DNA of 64,000 bases from Prorocentrum cordatum (taxonomy: Eukaryota; Sar; Dinophyceae; Prorocentrales; Prorocentraceae). A program made the position numbers and the translations under genes. The stretch spans positions 38,010 to 102,009 of the forward strand of contig CAUYUJ010001375.1 of the NCBI GenBank assembly GCA_963575745.1. Direction: 5' to 3'. Of this stretch, positions 1 through 10,609 are shown piece by piece. How positions within the stretch are numbered: position 1 is the stretch's first letter; every line of letters begins with the position of its first letter. The notes beneath the pieces are model-generated. The model did not search any database, was not told the DNA's origin, and saw only the letters and a list, made by a program, of their open reading frames with translations.

Positions 1-165
1 CGATTCGGCTTGGCGTTCCGACGTGGATTCCGCTTGCTCTTTGGAGGCTTACTGGCGTGCCGATGTCGGCCGATTCTTTTTTTGTTCCCCCGACTCGGCT
101 TCCGATTTCTGCCGATCCGATCGATTTCGATCGCCGATCCGAGTCGTCGACTTGATTATGAGCTC
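1..165. repeat. Dispersed CGATCCGATT-rich repeat, copy 1 (cut by window edge)
   Basis: The stretch is built from variants of GATTTCYGCCGATCCGATT and TTTCGATCGCCGATCCGA, ending near ATTATGAGCTCTCC. The same order of motifs recurs at 30040-30250 and 38030-38225, so this is one dispersed family. The left end is outside the window. No coding content is seen. Confidence 0.6.
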
Positions 166-189
166 TCCTTCCCTTGCCCCCTCGCGGCC

Positions 190-400
190 CGTGGATCGGG
201 GATTCCCAGACGGTGCGGTGACCGCGCCGCGTGTTGAGCCACCATGGCTTCGGGGTCCCGTCGCGGCTCTGGGACTCGAGTCGTTCTCCGAGGGCGCCTC
301 GGGCGACGGACGGGATTCCGAGGCCCCCAGACGCTGCGGCGACGCACCGCGCTGGGAGGCCTCCTGTTATTCTGGGGTCGCCACGCGGTCCAGGCACCAC
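190..400. repeat. GGTGACC/GGACTCGAGTCGTTCTCC repeat, copy 1
   Basis: This block carries GTGCGGTGACCGCGCCGCGT followed by GGGACTCGAGTCGTTCTCCG, the same order as at 5890-6115 and, less closely, 20820-21010. It is a degenerate dispersed repeat with short internal inverted motifs around GGTGACC. Open frames through it on both strands are accidental products of high GC. Confidence 0.45.
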
Positions 401-1960
401 GCAGCTCGGGGCCCCGGAGTGGGCCCTCGAAAACTTCGGTGGGGCCTCCGCGTTCGAGGAGAGTCAAAAGGAGGTCGGGCCGCAGCCCTGGCGCGCCGCC
501 GAGCGAGCTGCGGTTCCCCGGGCACGGGATCCGAGGCGGGGATTGATCCATGATGTCCACCGCCTGGAGGGTCAGTTTTCGGAGCTTCGGCAGGCGGTGG
601 ACGCGGGCATCTTCGGGCCCCCGCGGGGGCCGGCATATATCCATGCCCACCGCCCGCTGCGGCACCAGGACGTCGGTTCCCAGGCGGTGGATACGGATAA
701 CTCCCCGCCGCGCACGGGAGGCGCGCGGCGAGGGGGGAGACGGGCAGGGCAGAGCCAGATTTCGGCTGGCCCAAGAGGCGCCACAAGAATGAGCGCTCCG
801 GTCAGAGCGCCGTCGCGTCGCCTGAGGGGCGAAGCGGCGGACGGCTCGGATTAGAACCTTTTGAAGCGGTGGGCTCCCTGGTTCTGTTCGACTTGGCTTG
901 TTTTCGGCTCCTGCGGCATTGGTGCCCGGCCCGCTGCAGCGAAAGCGAAAGACGAGGGAATGCAAAGCACACTGCCGCAACTGGGCGGGGAGGCCTTGCA
1001 GAGCCAGGGGTGGGAGCAGGATCCGAAGAGGGAGAAGGGGCAGGAGAAGCAGAAGCAGAGTCCACCCAGACGAGCCACTCCAGAGCTCCCTGCCCCGAGT
1101 CTGGAGACCCCCTCTGACCTCTTCGCCAGACCCCACCCAGAGCCCTCCAAGACACTCAGATCAGGCCCTGCCCCCCGACATCGAACCCCTCCAAGACAGC
1201 TCAAATCCCTACGAACGTGACACCGGCCGTGCAGTGCGGGGGGCGGCGGCCCGTCTTCCCATCCCACCGCCATACGGGGATGGGAAGTTCCCGAAGACGG
1301 AACGGGGTGCGGGCCCCATATCCGGCGGAAATTTACCGTCGCAGAGCATGAAGCTGCCCGCGTTCCCGCACGCACTGAGGGCGGAACGGATCGTGCAGCT
1401 GGCGGGCCTTGACCTGGGAGGTCCAGAGCGGCCCAAAGCCAGCGGAACGCGGACAGCACAAAGGGACCCCCGTGCAGTTGCGCGCGCGAGCAGAGCACAG
1501 CGCAGGGTGGAGTGGGTGGGCAATGAGACAGCGCCGTGCACCAGGCACGCGCCCAGACCCACGCCGAGCGGCCACGCGCCGCTGACGCGCACGAGAGTGC
1601 GCCAATCAACCAACCAACCAGCCAGGATGAGGGAGGAGGAGGACGCGGCGTGGCATCCCCACGCCGACTTCCACCGGCCGCGCCGCAGCCCAAGGCGCGG
1701 AGCACAGGAAGCACCCGACAGAGACCAGCAGGGCGCTAGGGAGGGCCTGCGGAGACCCACGGGGACACCCCCGAATCCGCAGCCCCGCTTTGGGAGCGCC
1801 CACGGGCGTGACAGCAAGAAGGCCAGTAGGCAATGAGGCAACAAGTGGCAAATGCACAACACCCCCGCTCCTCAAATTTCCCCGCCCCCCAAATCGCCGC
1901 GCAATCTAGGGGCGACTCAAAATCAAAAGGTGAGCATTATTTCATTATTTTGTTTTGCTT
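401..1960. other. GC-rich spacer, no gene recognised
   Basis: Both strands have long open frames, but these overlap one another and show no domain, no third-position preference confined to one frame and no convincing splice borders. Short inverted copies of CCACCGCCTGG/CCAGGCGGTGG occur at 555-700. Confidence 0.5.
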
Positions 1961-1967
1961 TCGGCGG

Positions 1968-2090
1968 AACGCCCCCCCCCCCCCTCCCCCCCCCCCCCCC
2001 CGTAGAGAAGTTCCGGGCTGATTTTGGCACCTGCTTCAATCGATCGGACGAACTACAGGGGCCGGCGCCCCCCCCCCTCCCCCGGTAGAA
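1968..2090. repeat. Poly-C tracts
   Basis: Two interrupted C homopolymer runs of about 30 and 20 bases flank a short unique segment. Further runs follow at 2393-2411. Nothing else is recognised up to about 2595. Confidence 0.7.
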
Positions 2091-2598
2091 ACTCGACTCG
2101 CTGATGTGTGCAACTGTGCGCATTTTATCGTGCTACTCTTCTGGAACCACAACGAAAGGGCTCAGGGGCGCCGGGCCCGATCGCCAGAAAGCACGCCTCC
2201 GGCTGGGCCCTCCCCTGTTATGCCAGCGACGGCCTCGTGGAATCATAAATAGGTGATCCCTAGCAATTCTGGCACAGGCTTGCCAAATCACGCATAGCCT
2301 TGGCGCATCCCCCCTAGGATTCCCTCATCGGCATCTCCCACAGGATTCCCCACATGATTCAATCGGAGGCATTGACTACGGGCCGAAAGCCGGACCCCCC
2401 CCCCTCCCCCCCATGCGCCTAAAGCCGGAACCCAGAATAAAAAAATGCTCACAAGAGGCATCATAGCCTCATCATTGACCGTTCTCGTTGGCATTTATGC
2501 TTTGCGTCACCACCGATCAGCGGTGATGTCCATGGCCGATTCACGATTGGAGTCCCGCTGGCTTCCAGACCCTGGAGTCCTTATCTGAGGGTTCCTTC

Positions 2599-2789
2599 TC
2601 GGACGCCGGGCAAGGGCTGCTAAATCCGTGGCTGCTAAAATCGACCTCCGGGAAGTTGTCTTCGCCCTTCCGGGAAGAAGCCCGTTGACTGTTTCGCGTG
2701 CCGCGCCTCATTCCGGGAAGCTGTTTTTTCCTTCCGGGAGGGCCGTTTTAGCAGCCGCGGTTTTAGCAGCCCTCGCCCAGCTTCCGACC
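2599..2789. mobile_element. Non-autonomous TIR element with doubled GGCTGCTAAA ends
   Basis: The left end GGGCAAGGGCTGCTAAATCC and its partner at 2745-2789 (reverse complement GGGCGAGGGCTGCTAAAACC) form a terminal inverted repeat of roughly 50 bp. Each arm contains GGCTGCTAAA twice and then a CCGGGAAG motif. Total length is about 190 bp with no coding capacity, which fits a MITE. No target duplication is obvious. Only one copy is in the window. Confidence 0.7.
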
Positions 2790-3245
2790 TTCTCCAATGC
2801 CCACACCGTGGCCGCCGGCCTGGGTCTGCCCACCGCCGGGGCCGGGGGGAGCCGCCGCTGGGAACCCCCGCGGGCGGGCGGCGCAGAAAGCAGGCGGCCC
2901 GCGGGCTCGCGACCGCCCCCACCTCGGCCGCCGGAGCGGGCGTGGCCCCCCCGTGGCGTCGCACGCCGCGCCCCCGCGTGCCTCCGCTGCGCGGCACGCG
3001 CGCGCCCGGCGCGCGCTCGGAGAGCTCTATAGGAAGCAGCGCCCGCGCCGTGCCCGCAGGGGGTGGCCACCCGCTGCGGGTCCGCGGGCCCGGGCCCTGC
3101 CGCGGCGCCGCGGCCGACGTCGGCACGGCGCCCGCCCGCCCGCCGGCGGCCACCCGTATAGAGAGCGCCCCCGGCGCCGCCGGAGCACGCGTGCGGGGAG
3201 GCCCGCGGCCGAGAGCAGCAGCTCGGGGGAGGGCTCGGGGGGGGA
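2790..3245. other. Extremely GC-rich spacer, no gene recognised
   Basis: This is a stretch of CG-rich sequence in which five frames stay open by composition alone. No domain, splice border or repeat partner was found elsewhere in the window. Confidence 0.45.
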
Positions 3246-3249
3246 ATCA

Positions 3250-3408
3250 CCACCCACCAAACCACCCCAACCCAACCCGAAGGCCTCAAATTGACTTCCA
3301 TTTCCAGGGGGGGGGTCGTGGAACATCGAGAAAACACATATGGAGCCCGTGCCCCCCCCAACCCGAAATTCGGGTCTTCGGGTTGGGTTGGGGTGGTCTG
3401 GTAGGTAG
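3250..3408. mobile_element. MITE family G (CCACCCCAACCCAACCC ends), copy 1
   Basis: The left end CCACCCACCAAACCACCCCA is mirrored at the right end, which reads CTACCTACCAGACCACCCCA on the opposite strand. Inside are a short unique part with a poly-G tract and a small hairpin, CCCGAAATTCGGG. A second copy of matching length and internal order lies at 11280-11450. There is no coding capacity. Confidence 0.75.
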
Positions 3409-3572
3409 TCAGGGAAGCGCACTTTTTGGTCTGCGGGTCGAGAGCGAGGCTCTTCCGGTTAAGAGCCAGGCGGGCCGCGCAAAGCACTACTTGGGAGGGG
3501 GGGGGAGCGCGCACAGGCACGATGGGATGTAGACCTCAAGAGACGATGAGAGAATTTGGGAAGTGGTGGGAA

Positions 3573-3645
3573 GACGAACATCAAGAAATTATCCTGGCGA
3601 AGGACCCAACCAGATGCAGTTGCGAGTACCGCAATTGTGAGTAGC
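3573..3645 (-). repeat. Conserved outer flank of satellite array 1
   Basis: Read on the minus strand this reads GCGGTACTCGCAACTGCATC, then GGTTGGGTCCTTCGCCAGGA. The same flank follows array 2 (49760-49815) and array 3 (61290-61345). Its presence beside all three arrays shows that the arrays are internal parts of a larger repeated element and did not arise independently. Confidence 0.8.
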
Positions 3646-5232
3646 TTCTTCGATGGCGTTCCCTATGGGGCCACGAACCGTATGAGGGGTGTGCCGAAAT
3701 CTGTGCGGTGGGCGCATGGGAGCGCAGCCACTGGGGCCTTCGCTGGAGCTCCCTATGGGGCCACGAAGCGTGTGAGGGGTGTGCCGAAATGGTGCGGGGG
3801 CGCATGGGAGGCAGCCCACTGGGCCTTCCGATGGAGCTCCCCATGGGGCCAACGAAGCTGTGTGAGGGGTATTTTGGCCGAATGGGCTGCGGCCGGGCGC
3901 ATGGGAGCGCAGCCACTGGGGCCTTCGGTGGAGCTCCCCATGGGACCACGAAACGTATGAGGGGTGTGCCGAAATGTGTGCGGCGGGCGCATGGGAGCGC
4001 AGCCACTGGGGCCTTCGCTGGAGCTCCCTATGGGGCCACGAAACGTATGAGGGGTGTGCCGAAATGGGCGCGGTGGGCGCATGGGAGCGCAGCCGCTGGG
4101 GCCTTCGCTGGAGCTCCCTATGGGGCCACGAAGCGTGTGAGGGGTGTGCCGAAATGGGCGCGGCGGGCGCATGGGAGCGCAGCCGCTGGGGCCTTCGGTG
4201 GAGCTCCCTATGGGGCCACGAAACGTGTGAGGGGTGTGCCGAAATCTGCGCGGTGGGCGCATGGGAGCGCAGCCACTGGGGCCTTCGCTGGAGTTCCCTA
4301 TGGGGCCACGAAACGTATGAGGGGTGTGCCGAAATGGGTGCGGTGGGCGCATGGGGGCGCAGCCACTGGGGCCTTCGCTGGAGCTCCCTATGGGGCCACG
4401 AAACGTGTGAGGGGTGTGCCCAAATGGGTATAGCTGACGCATGCGAATGGGAGGCAGCCACTGGGGCCTTCGTGTGAGTCACATGGGGCCACGAGCGTTG
4501 ATGGGTGTGCCGAAATGGGTGCGTGGGTGCGGTGGGCGCATGGGAGCGCAGCCAGTGGGGCCTTCGCTGGAGCTCCCGATGGGGCCACGAAACGTGTGAG
4601 GAGTGTGCAGACATGGGTGCGGTGGGCGCATGGGAGCGCAGCCACTGGGGCCTTCGGTGGAGCTCCCTATGGGGCCACGAAACGTGTGAGGGGTGTGCCG
4701 AAATCTGCGCGGTGGGCGCATGGGAGCGCAACCACTGGGGCCTTCGCTGGAGCTCCCTATGGGGCCACGAAACGTGTGAGGGGTGTGCCGAAATGGGTGC
4801 GGCGGGCGCATGGGAGCGCAGCCACTGGGGCCTTCGCTGGAGTTCCCCATGGGACCACGAAACGTGTGATGGGTGTGCCGAAATGGGTGCGGTGGGCGCA
4901 TGGGAGCGCAGCCACTGGGGCCTTCGCTGGAGCTCCCTATGGGGCCACGAAGCGTGTGAGGGGTGTGCACAAATGGACGCGGTGGGCGCATGGGAGCGCA
5001 GCCAATGGGGCCTTCGCTGGAGCTCCCTTATGGGGCCACGAACCGTATGAGGGGTGTGCCGAAATCTGTGCGGTGGGCGCATGGGAGCGCAGCCACTGGG
5101 GCCTTCGCTGGAGCTCCCTATGGGGCCACGAAACGTATGAGGGGTGTGCCGAAATGGGTGCGGCGGGCGCATGGGGGCGCAGCCACTGGGGCCTTCGCTG
5201 GAGCTCCCTATGAGGCCACGAAGCGTGTGAGG
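3646..5232 (-). repeat. Satellite array 1, ~90-bp unit, about 17-18 copies
   Basis: The unit contains GGCGCATGGGAGCGCAGCC, CTATGGGGCCACGAA and GTGAGGGGTGTGCCGAAAT. Landmarks at 3991, 4081, 4171, 4261 and 4351 give a period of exactly 90 bp over most of the array, with a few irregular units near 3840-3900 and 4430-4510. Because 90 is divisible by three, all frames repeat every 30 codons and a minus-strand frame of 620 codons stays open. I read this as a consequence of the period, not as a gene. Arrays 2 and 3 carry the same unit on the opposite strand. Confidence 0.9.
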
Positions 5233-5500
5233 GGTGGGGAAGGGAATGTGGGAGGGAGCAGTGCAGTGGAGCCAGGGTTTTTTTTTTTGTTCTGGGCAGC
5301 AGGACGCTCGGGGTCGTGTCTGCAGTGTCCAGGGGGGGGGGGGCAGGTCCACGGTGTGGATGGGCCTCGCGGCTCGAAGAGGCCGGACAGCTCCCGAGAA
5401 GGTACATACCTCCACCAGGCGTCGGACCCCTCGCCCACCAACTCTCCTCACCCAGCAGCTCCCCCGTGATACGTCCGAGAGCGGTTATTTGTTTTCTCTC
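5233..5500. other. Boundary of array 1, no gene recognised
   Basis: The sequence holds a T10 run near 5279 and a G12 run near 5331. It does not resemble the inner flank shared by arrays 2 and 3, so the 5' part of this element copy is missing or replaced. Confidence 0.5.
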
Positions 5501-5660
5501 TCCCTCTCTCTGTTTATTTTGTTTGTTGTGTCTCTCTCTCTCTCTTTCTCTCTCTCGCTCTCTCTGTCTTTGTCTCTTGGGTTCTCTCTCTTTCTCTTTC
5601 TTTGTTTAGTAGATCTTCCTTTGTATATATATATATATGTATATATACATACATACACCC
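5501..5660. repeat. (TC)n followed by (TA)n microsatellite
   Basis: A long interrupted CT-rich tract at 5497-5605 is followed by a TATATATA run near 5622-5650. This is low-complexity sequence without coding features. Confidence 0.8.
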
Positions 5661-5889
5661 ACGGCGACCCCTTCTGCCAGCCCGCACTCATCTTTCGGGG
5701 ATAGCGTTAGGGGGGAAAGGCTCAGGGGTGGCTGCACCGACTTCCAATCGCCCACTCATCGCCGACGGGAGCCCGATAGCCCACCCCGCCCGAGGACGTG
5801 CGGGATGCCCTGCCAGGGGGTCGGTGGATATTCCAGAACTCCGCGAACGCATCCTAAGCCAGTCGCATCGTGACACCATGCAGGGGTCC

Positions 5890-6115
5890 CCAAGCGATGT
5901 GGTGACCACACCACGTAGTGAGTCAGTTGGGATTCGGGGTCGCCCTGCGGTTTTTGGACTCGAGTCGTTCTTCGTGGGTGTCTTGAGCGGCCAGGACCTC
6001 CGAGGTTCCCAAACCTCGCGCTGACGGACCGCACGGCGAGGTTGTTGGGGGTTCCGAAGTCACCCTGCGGTCCGTCACCAATCGGTTTCGGGGCCCCGAA
6101 GCCAATCGCATCGTG
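5890..6115. repeat. GGTGACC/GGACTCGAGTCGTTCTCC repeat, copy 2
   Basis: It contains GATGTGGTGACCACACCACG, then TTTTTGGACTCGAGTCGTTC, then GACGGACCGCACGG and its inverted form CCTGCGGTCCGTC. The order matches 190-400 and 20820-21010. The inverted GGACCG motifs suggest a decayed foldback element. Confidence 0.5.
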
Positions 6116-7030
6116 ACATCATTCTCGTCCTGTCCCAGCTCCGCGCCCCTCCGCGCATGCGAGGAGAGCGGCGCAGATGTGGAGTGGGCACCGGAGGAAG
6201 CGCAGGCCATCGCCCCCCAGCCCGAGCACCCCGCTGGAGTGGCGTTCGCCTGCGTAATTTTGGTGGGTGTTTTCTAATTTTTAGTGTGGGTTTTGTTATT
6301 TGGTTATTTTTTTTTTTTTTTTTTTTCCCCCCCCCGATTTTTTCTTTTTTTTTTTTTACTTTTTCTTTTCGCCTGCTCCCTTCATAGACCCTCTCGCGTT
6401 GAGAAGACATCTACTGAAGGTCGTCGCGTCTGTGTTTGGCACTGCTTCGGCATCCGGGAGTGCTCTGATGACCCCGGCTGGATTCCCTGCGACATTCTAC
6501 CCATAGCGCCCCCCCTTTGATGGGCCTGGGGGTCGACTTTTTGATTCCTGGGGTCAGGCCCCTTCGCGTCGTGGAGTCTCATGGCGGAAGGTGTTTTGTG
6601 GTTGCTTGCCTCTGAGGGCCGGTGCAGAGCCCGGGGACCGTCGAGCAAACGCAGTGTTGAGTGAATGAATTGTGTTCTTTCGGGCGAAGCTGCCAGGCCA
6701 CCAGCTAGCAGCTGCGAGTGTGTTCGGTGCCCGTGTCGTGCGTCTCTACAGGTGCGATGTGTTGTACAGCAGGTGATGTATGGTCTTTCTGTTGTGTGCT
6801 ATTCGTCTGTGTATGCTGCTGCTGTGTGGTTATCGTAGTTGTGTTACACTCGTGCCACTTACGCACACTACGTAAAGGCATGGCTCATCATGGTTTATAC
6901 CCCGGGCGTTTTACGACGATGCGTTGTGTGGGTTGCGCGCGTGTGGTGTCTGTTTACTCGAGTGTCTCATGCCGTTCCGCCGACCCCAAGAGGAGAAACG
7001 ACGTCCACGGGTAGGGCCTTCTGCCTCTTG
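6116..7030. other. Spacer with T-rich tract, no gene recognised
   Basis: The only marked feature is an interrupted poly-T/poly-C tract at 6307-6368. Short frames on both strands have no recognisable content. Confidence 0.5.
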
Positions 7031-7545
7031 GGAACCGTTTTGATAGGGGCCCGTGGGGACATATCTTTGGGGCCTCTTTGGGGGCCTCTCGTCTTGGAGA
7101 CTCTTAGGGGTCTGTGGAGCGCCTGCTGCTGGCGGTCTCGGTGGCCCTCGTTGGGCGGAGTGCTCGAGATGTCGGTTCGAGCTCCCCCTCTCGGGCCCCT
7201 CTTTTGAGGCTCTCTTGGGGCCCTCTCGGGCTGCCTTTGTGCACGGGCCACGCTGGGGCCCCCTCAGGAACGTTGGGCTGTCATGGAGCGATCTTGGGGG
7301 CCTCTTGCGCCGCCTTGGACGCTGTTGAAAACAACAGAATGTAAAATTCAAGTTTTCCGCAGGAATTGAGGCGCGTTGGGCGTATTGGGGCCCTCTTGGC
7401 GGTCCTCTTTGAGCTGTCTGGGGGCGTCTTGGAGGCTTTTTGGGTCGTCTTGAAGCTATCTTGGTTGTTTTTGAAGCCTCCTTGGCGTGTTGGAGCCCAG
7501 CTTGAGCAGGCTTTGATGGAACCACGAAGTGCAGAATTTTGAGGC
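7030..7545. repeat. Degenerate CTTGGGGGCCTCTTGG-type repeat field
   Basis: Irregular repeats of motifs such as TTGGGGGCCTCT, GGCCGTCTTGGA and GGCTCTCTTGGG occur every 25-40 bp. The same vocabulary fills 7970-8080, 31290-31860, 32800-33265, 49880-50170 and 50335-50440. The origin is unknown. Frames such as that at 6911-7525 (-) are repeat-derived. Confidence 0.6.
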
Positions 7546-7628
7546 TCCAGAGGGCGGCGCTGAGGAGCTCGTGGGAGACCCCCTCCCCGCGCAGCCTCCC
7601 CCCCCTCTCTTACCGGATCAGACCCCCT

Positions 7629-7680
7629 GAGGAGGAGGAGGAGGAGGAGGAGGAGGAGGAGGAGGAGGAGGAGGAGGAAA
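7629..7680. repeat. (GGA)n microsatellite
   Basis: About 17 near-perfect GAG/GGA triplets lie beside the degenerate repeat field. Confidence 0.9.
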
Positions 7681-8239
7681 GGGGCATGGGGACAGCCAAT
7701 TATCTTACACGCCTTTTGGCCCAGGGCAAGCGGGGGTGGATACATGTGTGTGTGTGTGTGTGCTGTGGATCCGTGTTACAAGGTACGGCGTGTTGTACAT
7801 CTAGTTTGCGCTTCATGTTTGGTGTATGCCTGGTTGACTGCTGATGTGCGATCAAATCGTGTACGTTATGTTGTTGCCCACGTGTGATTATGATGCTGAT
7901 GTCTGTCATGCCGCCTTCACTATTGTATATGGTATGTAGTGTTGATTGTCGAGTTGCCTCGGTCTCTTGGATGCCTGATGATGCCTGTTAGCGGCTCTAG
8001 GAACGCCTCTTGGGGGCCTCCCAGAAGCATCTTGAGGGGATTCGTGGGGTCTCGTCTGGCCCTCTGGGGGGCATATTGGGAGATGTCACTCGATACGTTG
8101 CGATGTACCTTGCCGCCCGGGCACGGATATCCTGTTGTTTAGGCGAACGTGATGGCTTGGCAAAGTATGCCGTGCCAGTCAGCAACCTGAGGAAGGACGC
8201 CTTGCATTTGTTGAAAAAGGACTTGTCGTGGCACCCCGC

Positions 8240-8345
8240 CCCTGTCAGCCGAAAGGGTAGGTGACCGAAAAAGGACGGTGACCGAAAACGTGCCCGAAGT
8301 TGTGACCGAAAACGTTGTGTGACCGCAAATGTGACCGAAGTTGAA
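8240..8345. repeat. GTGACCGAAAACGT short tandem repeat
   Basis: Five to six diverged copies of GTGACCGAAAACGT-like units (12-18 bp spacing) follow one another. No gene is seen from 8350 to 8870. Confidence 0.65.
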
Positions 8346-8879
8346 AATCGTCAGGGCTTCGAGCCAAACATTGCGGTCGCACTTGGGCGCAGTCGGACAT
8401 TTTCGGGTACATCTTTCTTTTGGTCCCACCGAGGCAGCGATTCGGGCACAGTTTCGTTCACGATGCTTCCCTGATAGAGACGAGGCTACGTGAGAGCTAT
8501 GATGCTCCAACCTAATTTAGCCTTGGCCACCAGAAAAAGGATCGAGCACCAAGAAAGCACCGAAACTGGAGGGCTTCCACGTGTCGGGCCCCGGGAGGCG
8601 ATACTCGCTCGACACTGCTTCGGTACTTCTTCTGGGTGCTCGAGATGATGTCTGGGACGTGGCCCTCAAGTCTTCAGTGCGCTGGGAGCAAGAGAACGTG
8701 AGAGTTGGCTCGTAGCGTGGGCGCTGCGACGTCCTCGCGCACGCGTGCCCACGGCACAGTGCGAGAGATGCCGGGGCGCCGCGCCGCGAGGTGCGGCTGC
8801 GGGGCTCCGCGGAGCAGGCCTCGCCGCCCCCGCGCCGCCGCCGCCGTGCCCGCCCGCTCCAGCCCCGCGGCCGGACAGC

Positions 8880-9205
8880 TTCCTCCTCCTCTCTCCTCCT
8901 CTCCTCATCATCCTCCTCCCCTCCTCTCCTCCTCTCCTCCTCCTCTCCTCCTCCTCTCATCCTCCTCCTCTCCTCCTCCTCCCTCCTCCTCTCTCCGCCT
9001 CCTCCTCCTCCTCCTCTCCTCCTCCACCTCCTACTCATCCCCTACTCCTCCCCCCTACTCCTCTCATCCTCCTTCATACTCCTCCTCATCCTCCTCCTCC
9101 CTCCTCCTCCTCTCTCCTCCTTCCGCATCCTCCTCCTCCTCCTCCTACTCATTCCATGTCTCCATCCTCCTCCTCCTCCTCCTCCTCCTCCTCCTCCTCC
9201 CCCGC
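8880..9205. repeat. (TCC)n low-complexity tract
   Basis: About 320 bp is composed almost only of TCC/CTCCT with occasional A. All long Ser/Pro/Leu frames here, on both strands, are artefacts of the pyrimidine triplet. Confidence 0.9.
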
Positions 9206-9875
9206 GCGCCGCCTCTCTCGGGGCTCTTCTTCGGGCGGGGCTAGGACGAGCCTAGCTCCTGCAGACGGCGGCCTTCTCGTGTGCTCCGACGTTTGGTCCG
9301 ACGCGGAGAACCAGCACGGTTTCGGCACGGAATTGACGCAGCTGCGACATTGGATGGCTGGCGCGATGGGCCAGCCGAGGTCCCCCAAAGATGCGACATT
9401 CGTGCGGGGTTGGGACGAGCAGAAATCCGCTCCAGAGCGTTCCCGAACGCTCTCAGAGCGTTCCGGAGCGCTCTGAGAAGGCCGCGGCGGCGCCCGAGAC
9501 ACCCTCCAAAGCCGCCGGATCTCAGAGATTCTCGATTTGTCCTCCCTGGGTTCTATTCTCGTCCTGGCTCCGTCTCAGCTCTCGGGTCGCGCCTTCGGAC
9601 GCAGATTCGTTGGCTGCTGGAGGTTTGCCTGCCTCAACATGTCGGGTTCGTGACCGCGACAGGAAACCATTTCCGTGTATCCTCCAGGGCTGCAGCTCTT
9701 CTCGTCCCGCCAGCTTGGGCGCGGCTCTGCCCCCGCAGAAGGGCTGGATGGACGCTTGCTCCCTCGCTTGGGGTTTGCCTGCCTCGGGGCGCGTTCCCCG
9801 ACGTCCTCGTCGCTGCCAAAGGAACACGGCGGAGAGATGTTGCGCAGTTCTGGGGCTCCTACACGGGGCGTGGAA
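9206..9875. other. Spacer, no gene recognised
   Basis: It contains clustered GAGCGTTC/GAACGCTC motifs at 9430-9475 and two copies of GGTTTGCCTGCCTC (about 9621 and 9772). No domain was recognised in any frame. Confidence 0.4.
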
Positions 9876-10053
9876 ACGACCACAGCCACTGCTTTTCTTT
9901 TGTTGCCGCCTTCCAGCCCGCAGAAACAGAGTAGTGGTTGTGGTCATTTTCGTTGAGCTTGGCACCAGGGATATGACCACAACTACTGCTTCTTTTTCGC
10001 CCGGCTGGAAGGCGGCGCAAACAAGAAGCAGTGGCTGTGGTCATTTTCCCGTC
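9876..10053. mobile_element. Foldback element with ~80-bp arms
   Basis: The left arm GACCACAGCCACTGCTTTTC and the reverse complement of the right arm GACCACAGCCACTGCTTCTT pair through a shared GCCGCCTTCCAGCC core to ATGACCACAAC near the centre at about 9965. The short loop includes GTTGAGCTTGGCACC. The structure is nearly a full palindrome, about 175 bp, and has no coding capacity. Confidence 0.75.
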
Positions 10054-10059
10054 CCGCAT

Positions 10060-10160
10060 CCTAGGGGCCGTCACCGGCCCCCGGGAGAGTCAGAAACGAC
10101 TCAGGATGCAAAGCCGCTCCCAGAAAAGCGGTCCAGACCTCTGGGGAGCCACGTTGGGAC
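10060..10160. repeat. CCCAGACCCC family, partial copy
   Basis: GGGCCGTCACCGGCCCC, ACGACTCAGGATGC and GTCCAGACCTCTGGGG match the internal order of the family represented by full copies at 29316-29504 and 35730-35922. Both ends are lost. Confidence 0.5.
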
Positions 10161-10282
10161 AATCTCCCGACGGAGGATTTTTGGGTTTCAGCAGCTGCGC
10201 CAGGCCGAGCTGTAGCCCCGGGTCGCCCGCGTCGCCCCGACCCTCCCTCCGCCGGAGGCGCGAGCTGTGGCTCGGCGGCGAG

Positions 10283-10460
10283 CCCAGGGGGAAGTGAGAA
10301 GGGGAAGGCCTTCTCCAAAGGCTCGGGAGTCCCCCGGCCCTCGGAGAAGGTTTCGAAGCCTATTCCCCGAAGACGGAGAAGAATGTTCGGAGGGCGCGGG
10401 GGCTTCTGAGAAGTCCCGCCGCCTTCTGAGAGGGCCTTCTCCTTCTCGTTTTTCCCCCTT
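10283..10460. mobile_element. GAGAAGGCCTTCTC foldback family, copy 1
   Basis: GAAGTGAGAAGGGGAAGGCC on the left is mirrored by GAGAGGGCCTTCTCCTTCTC on the right, with a central GGGCTTCTGAGAAGTCCCGCC. The same inverted architecture recurs at about 24260, 25040, 36965, 42440, 42920, 46415 and 54940. Complete copies begin near GGCGGCGAGCG and end near CGCTCGCCGCC. Confidence 0.75.
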
Positions 10461-10577
10461 TCCCCCCCCCCTCGCTCGCGGGCGAGTGGCCCGAGAAGGC
10501 CAGACAGGGAGAGAGAGGGGAGCGCCGAGGGCTTCTGGCGCGCACCTCTCCTCGAGAAGGGCGGGGGCCTCCTTCGA

Positions 10578-10585
<8 letters not shown>

Positions 10586-10609
<24 letters not shown>

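Noticed and set aside
3589-5451. 620-codon minus-strand repeat protein
   Set aside because: It is the automatic product of a 90-bp satellite with no stop in the unit. Related arrays with 91- and 88-bp units do not keep the peptide, so no protein is being conserved.
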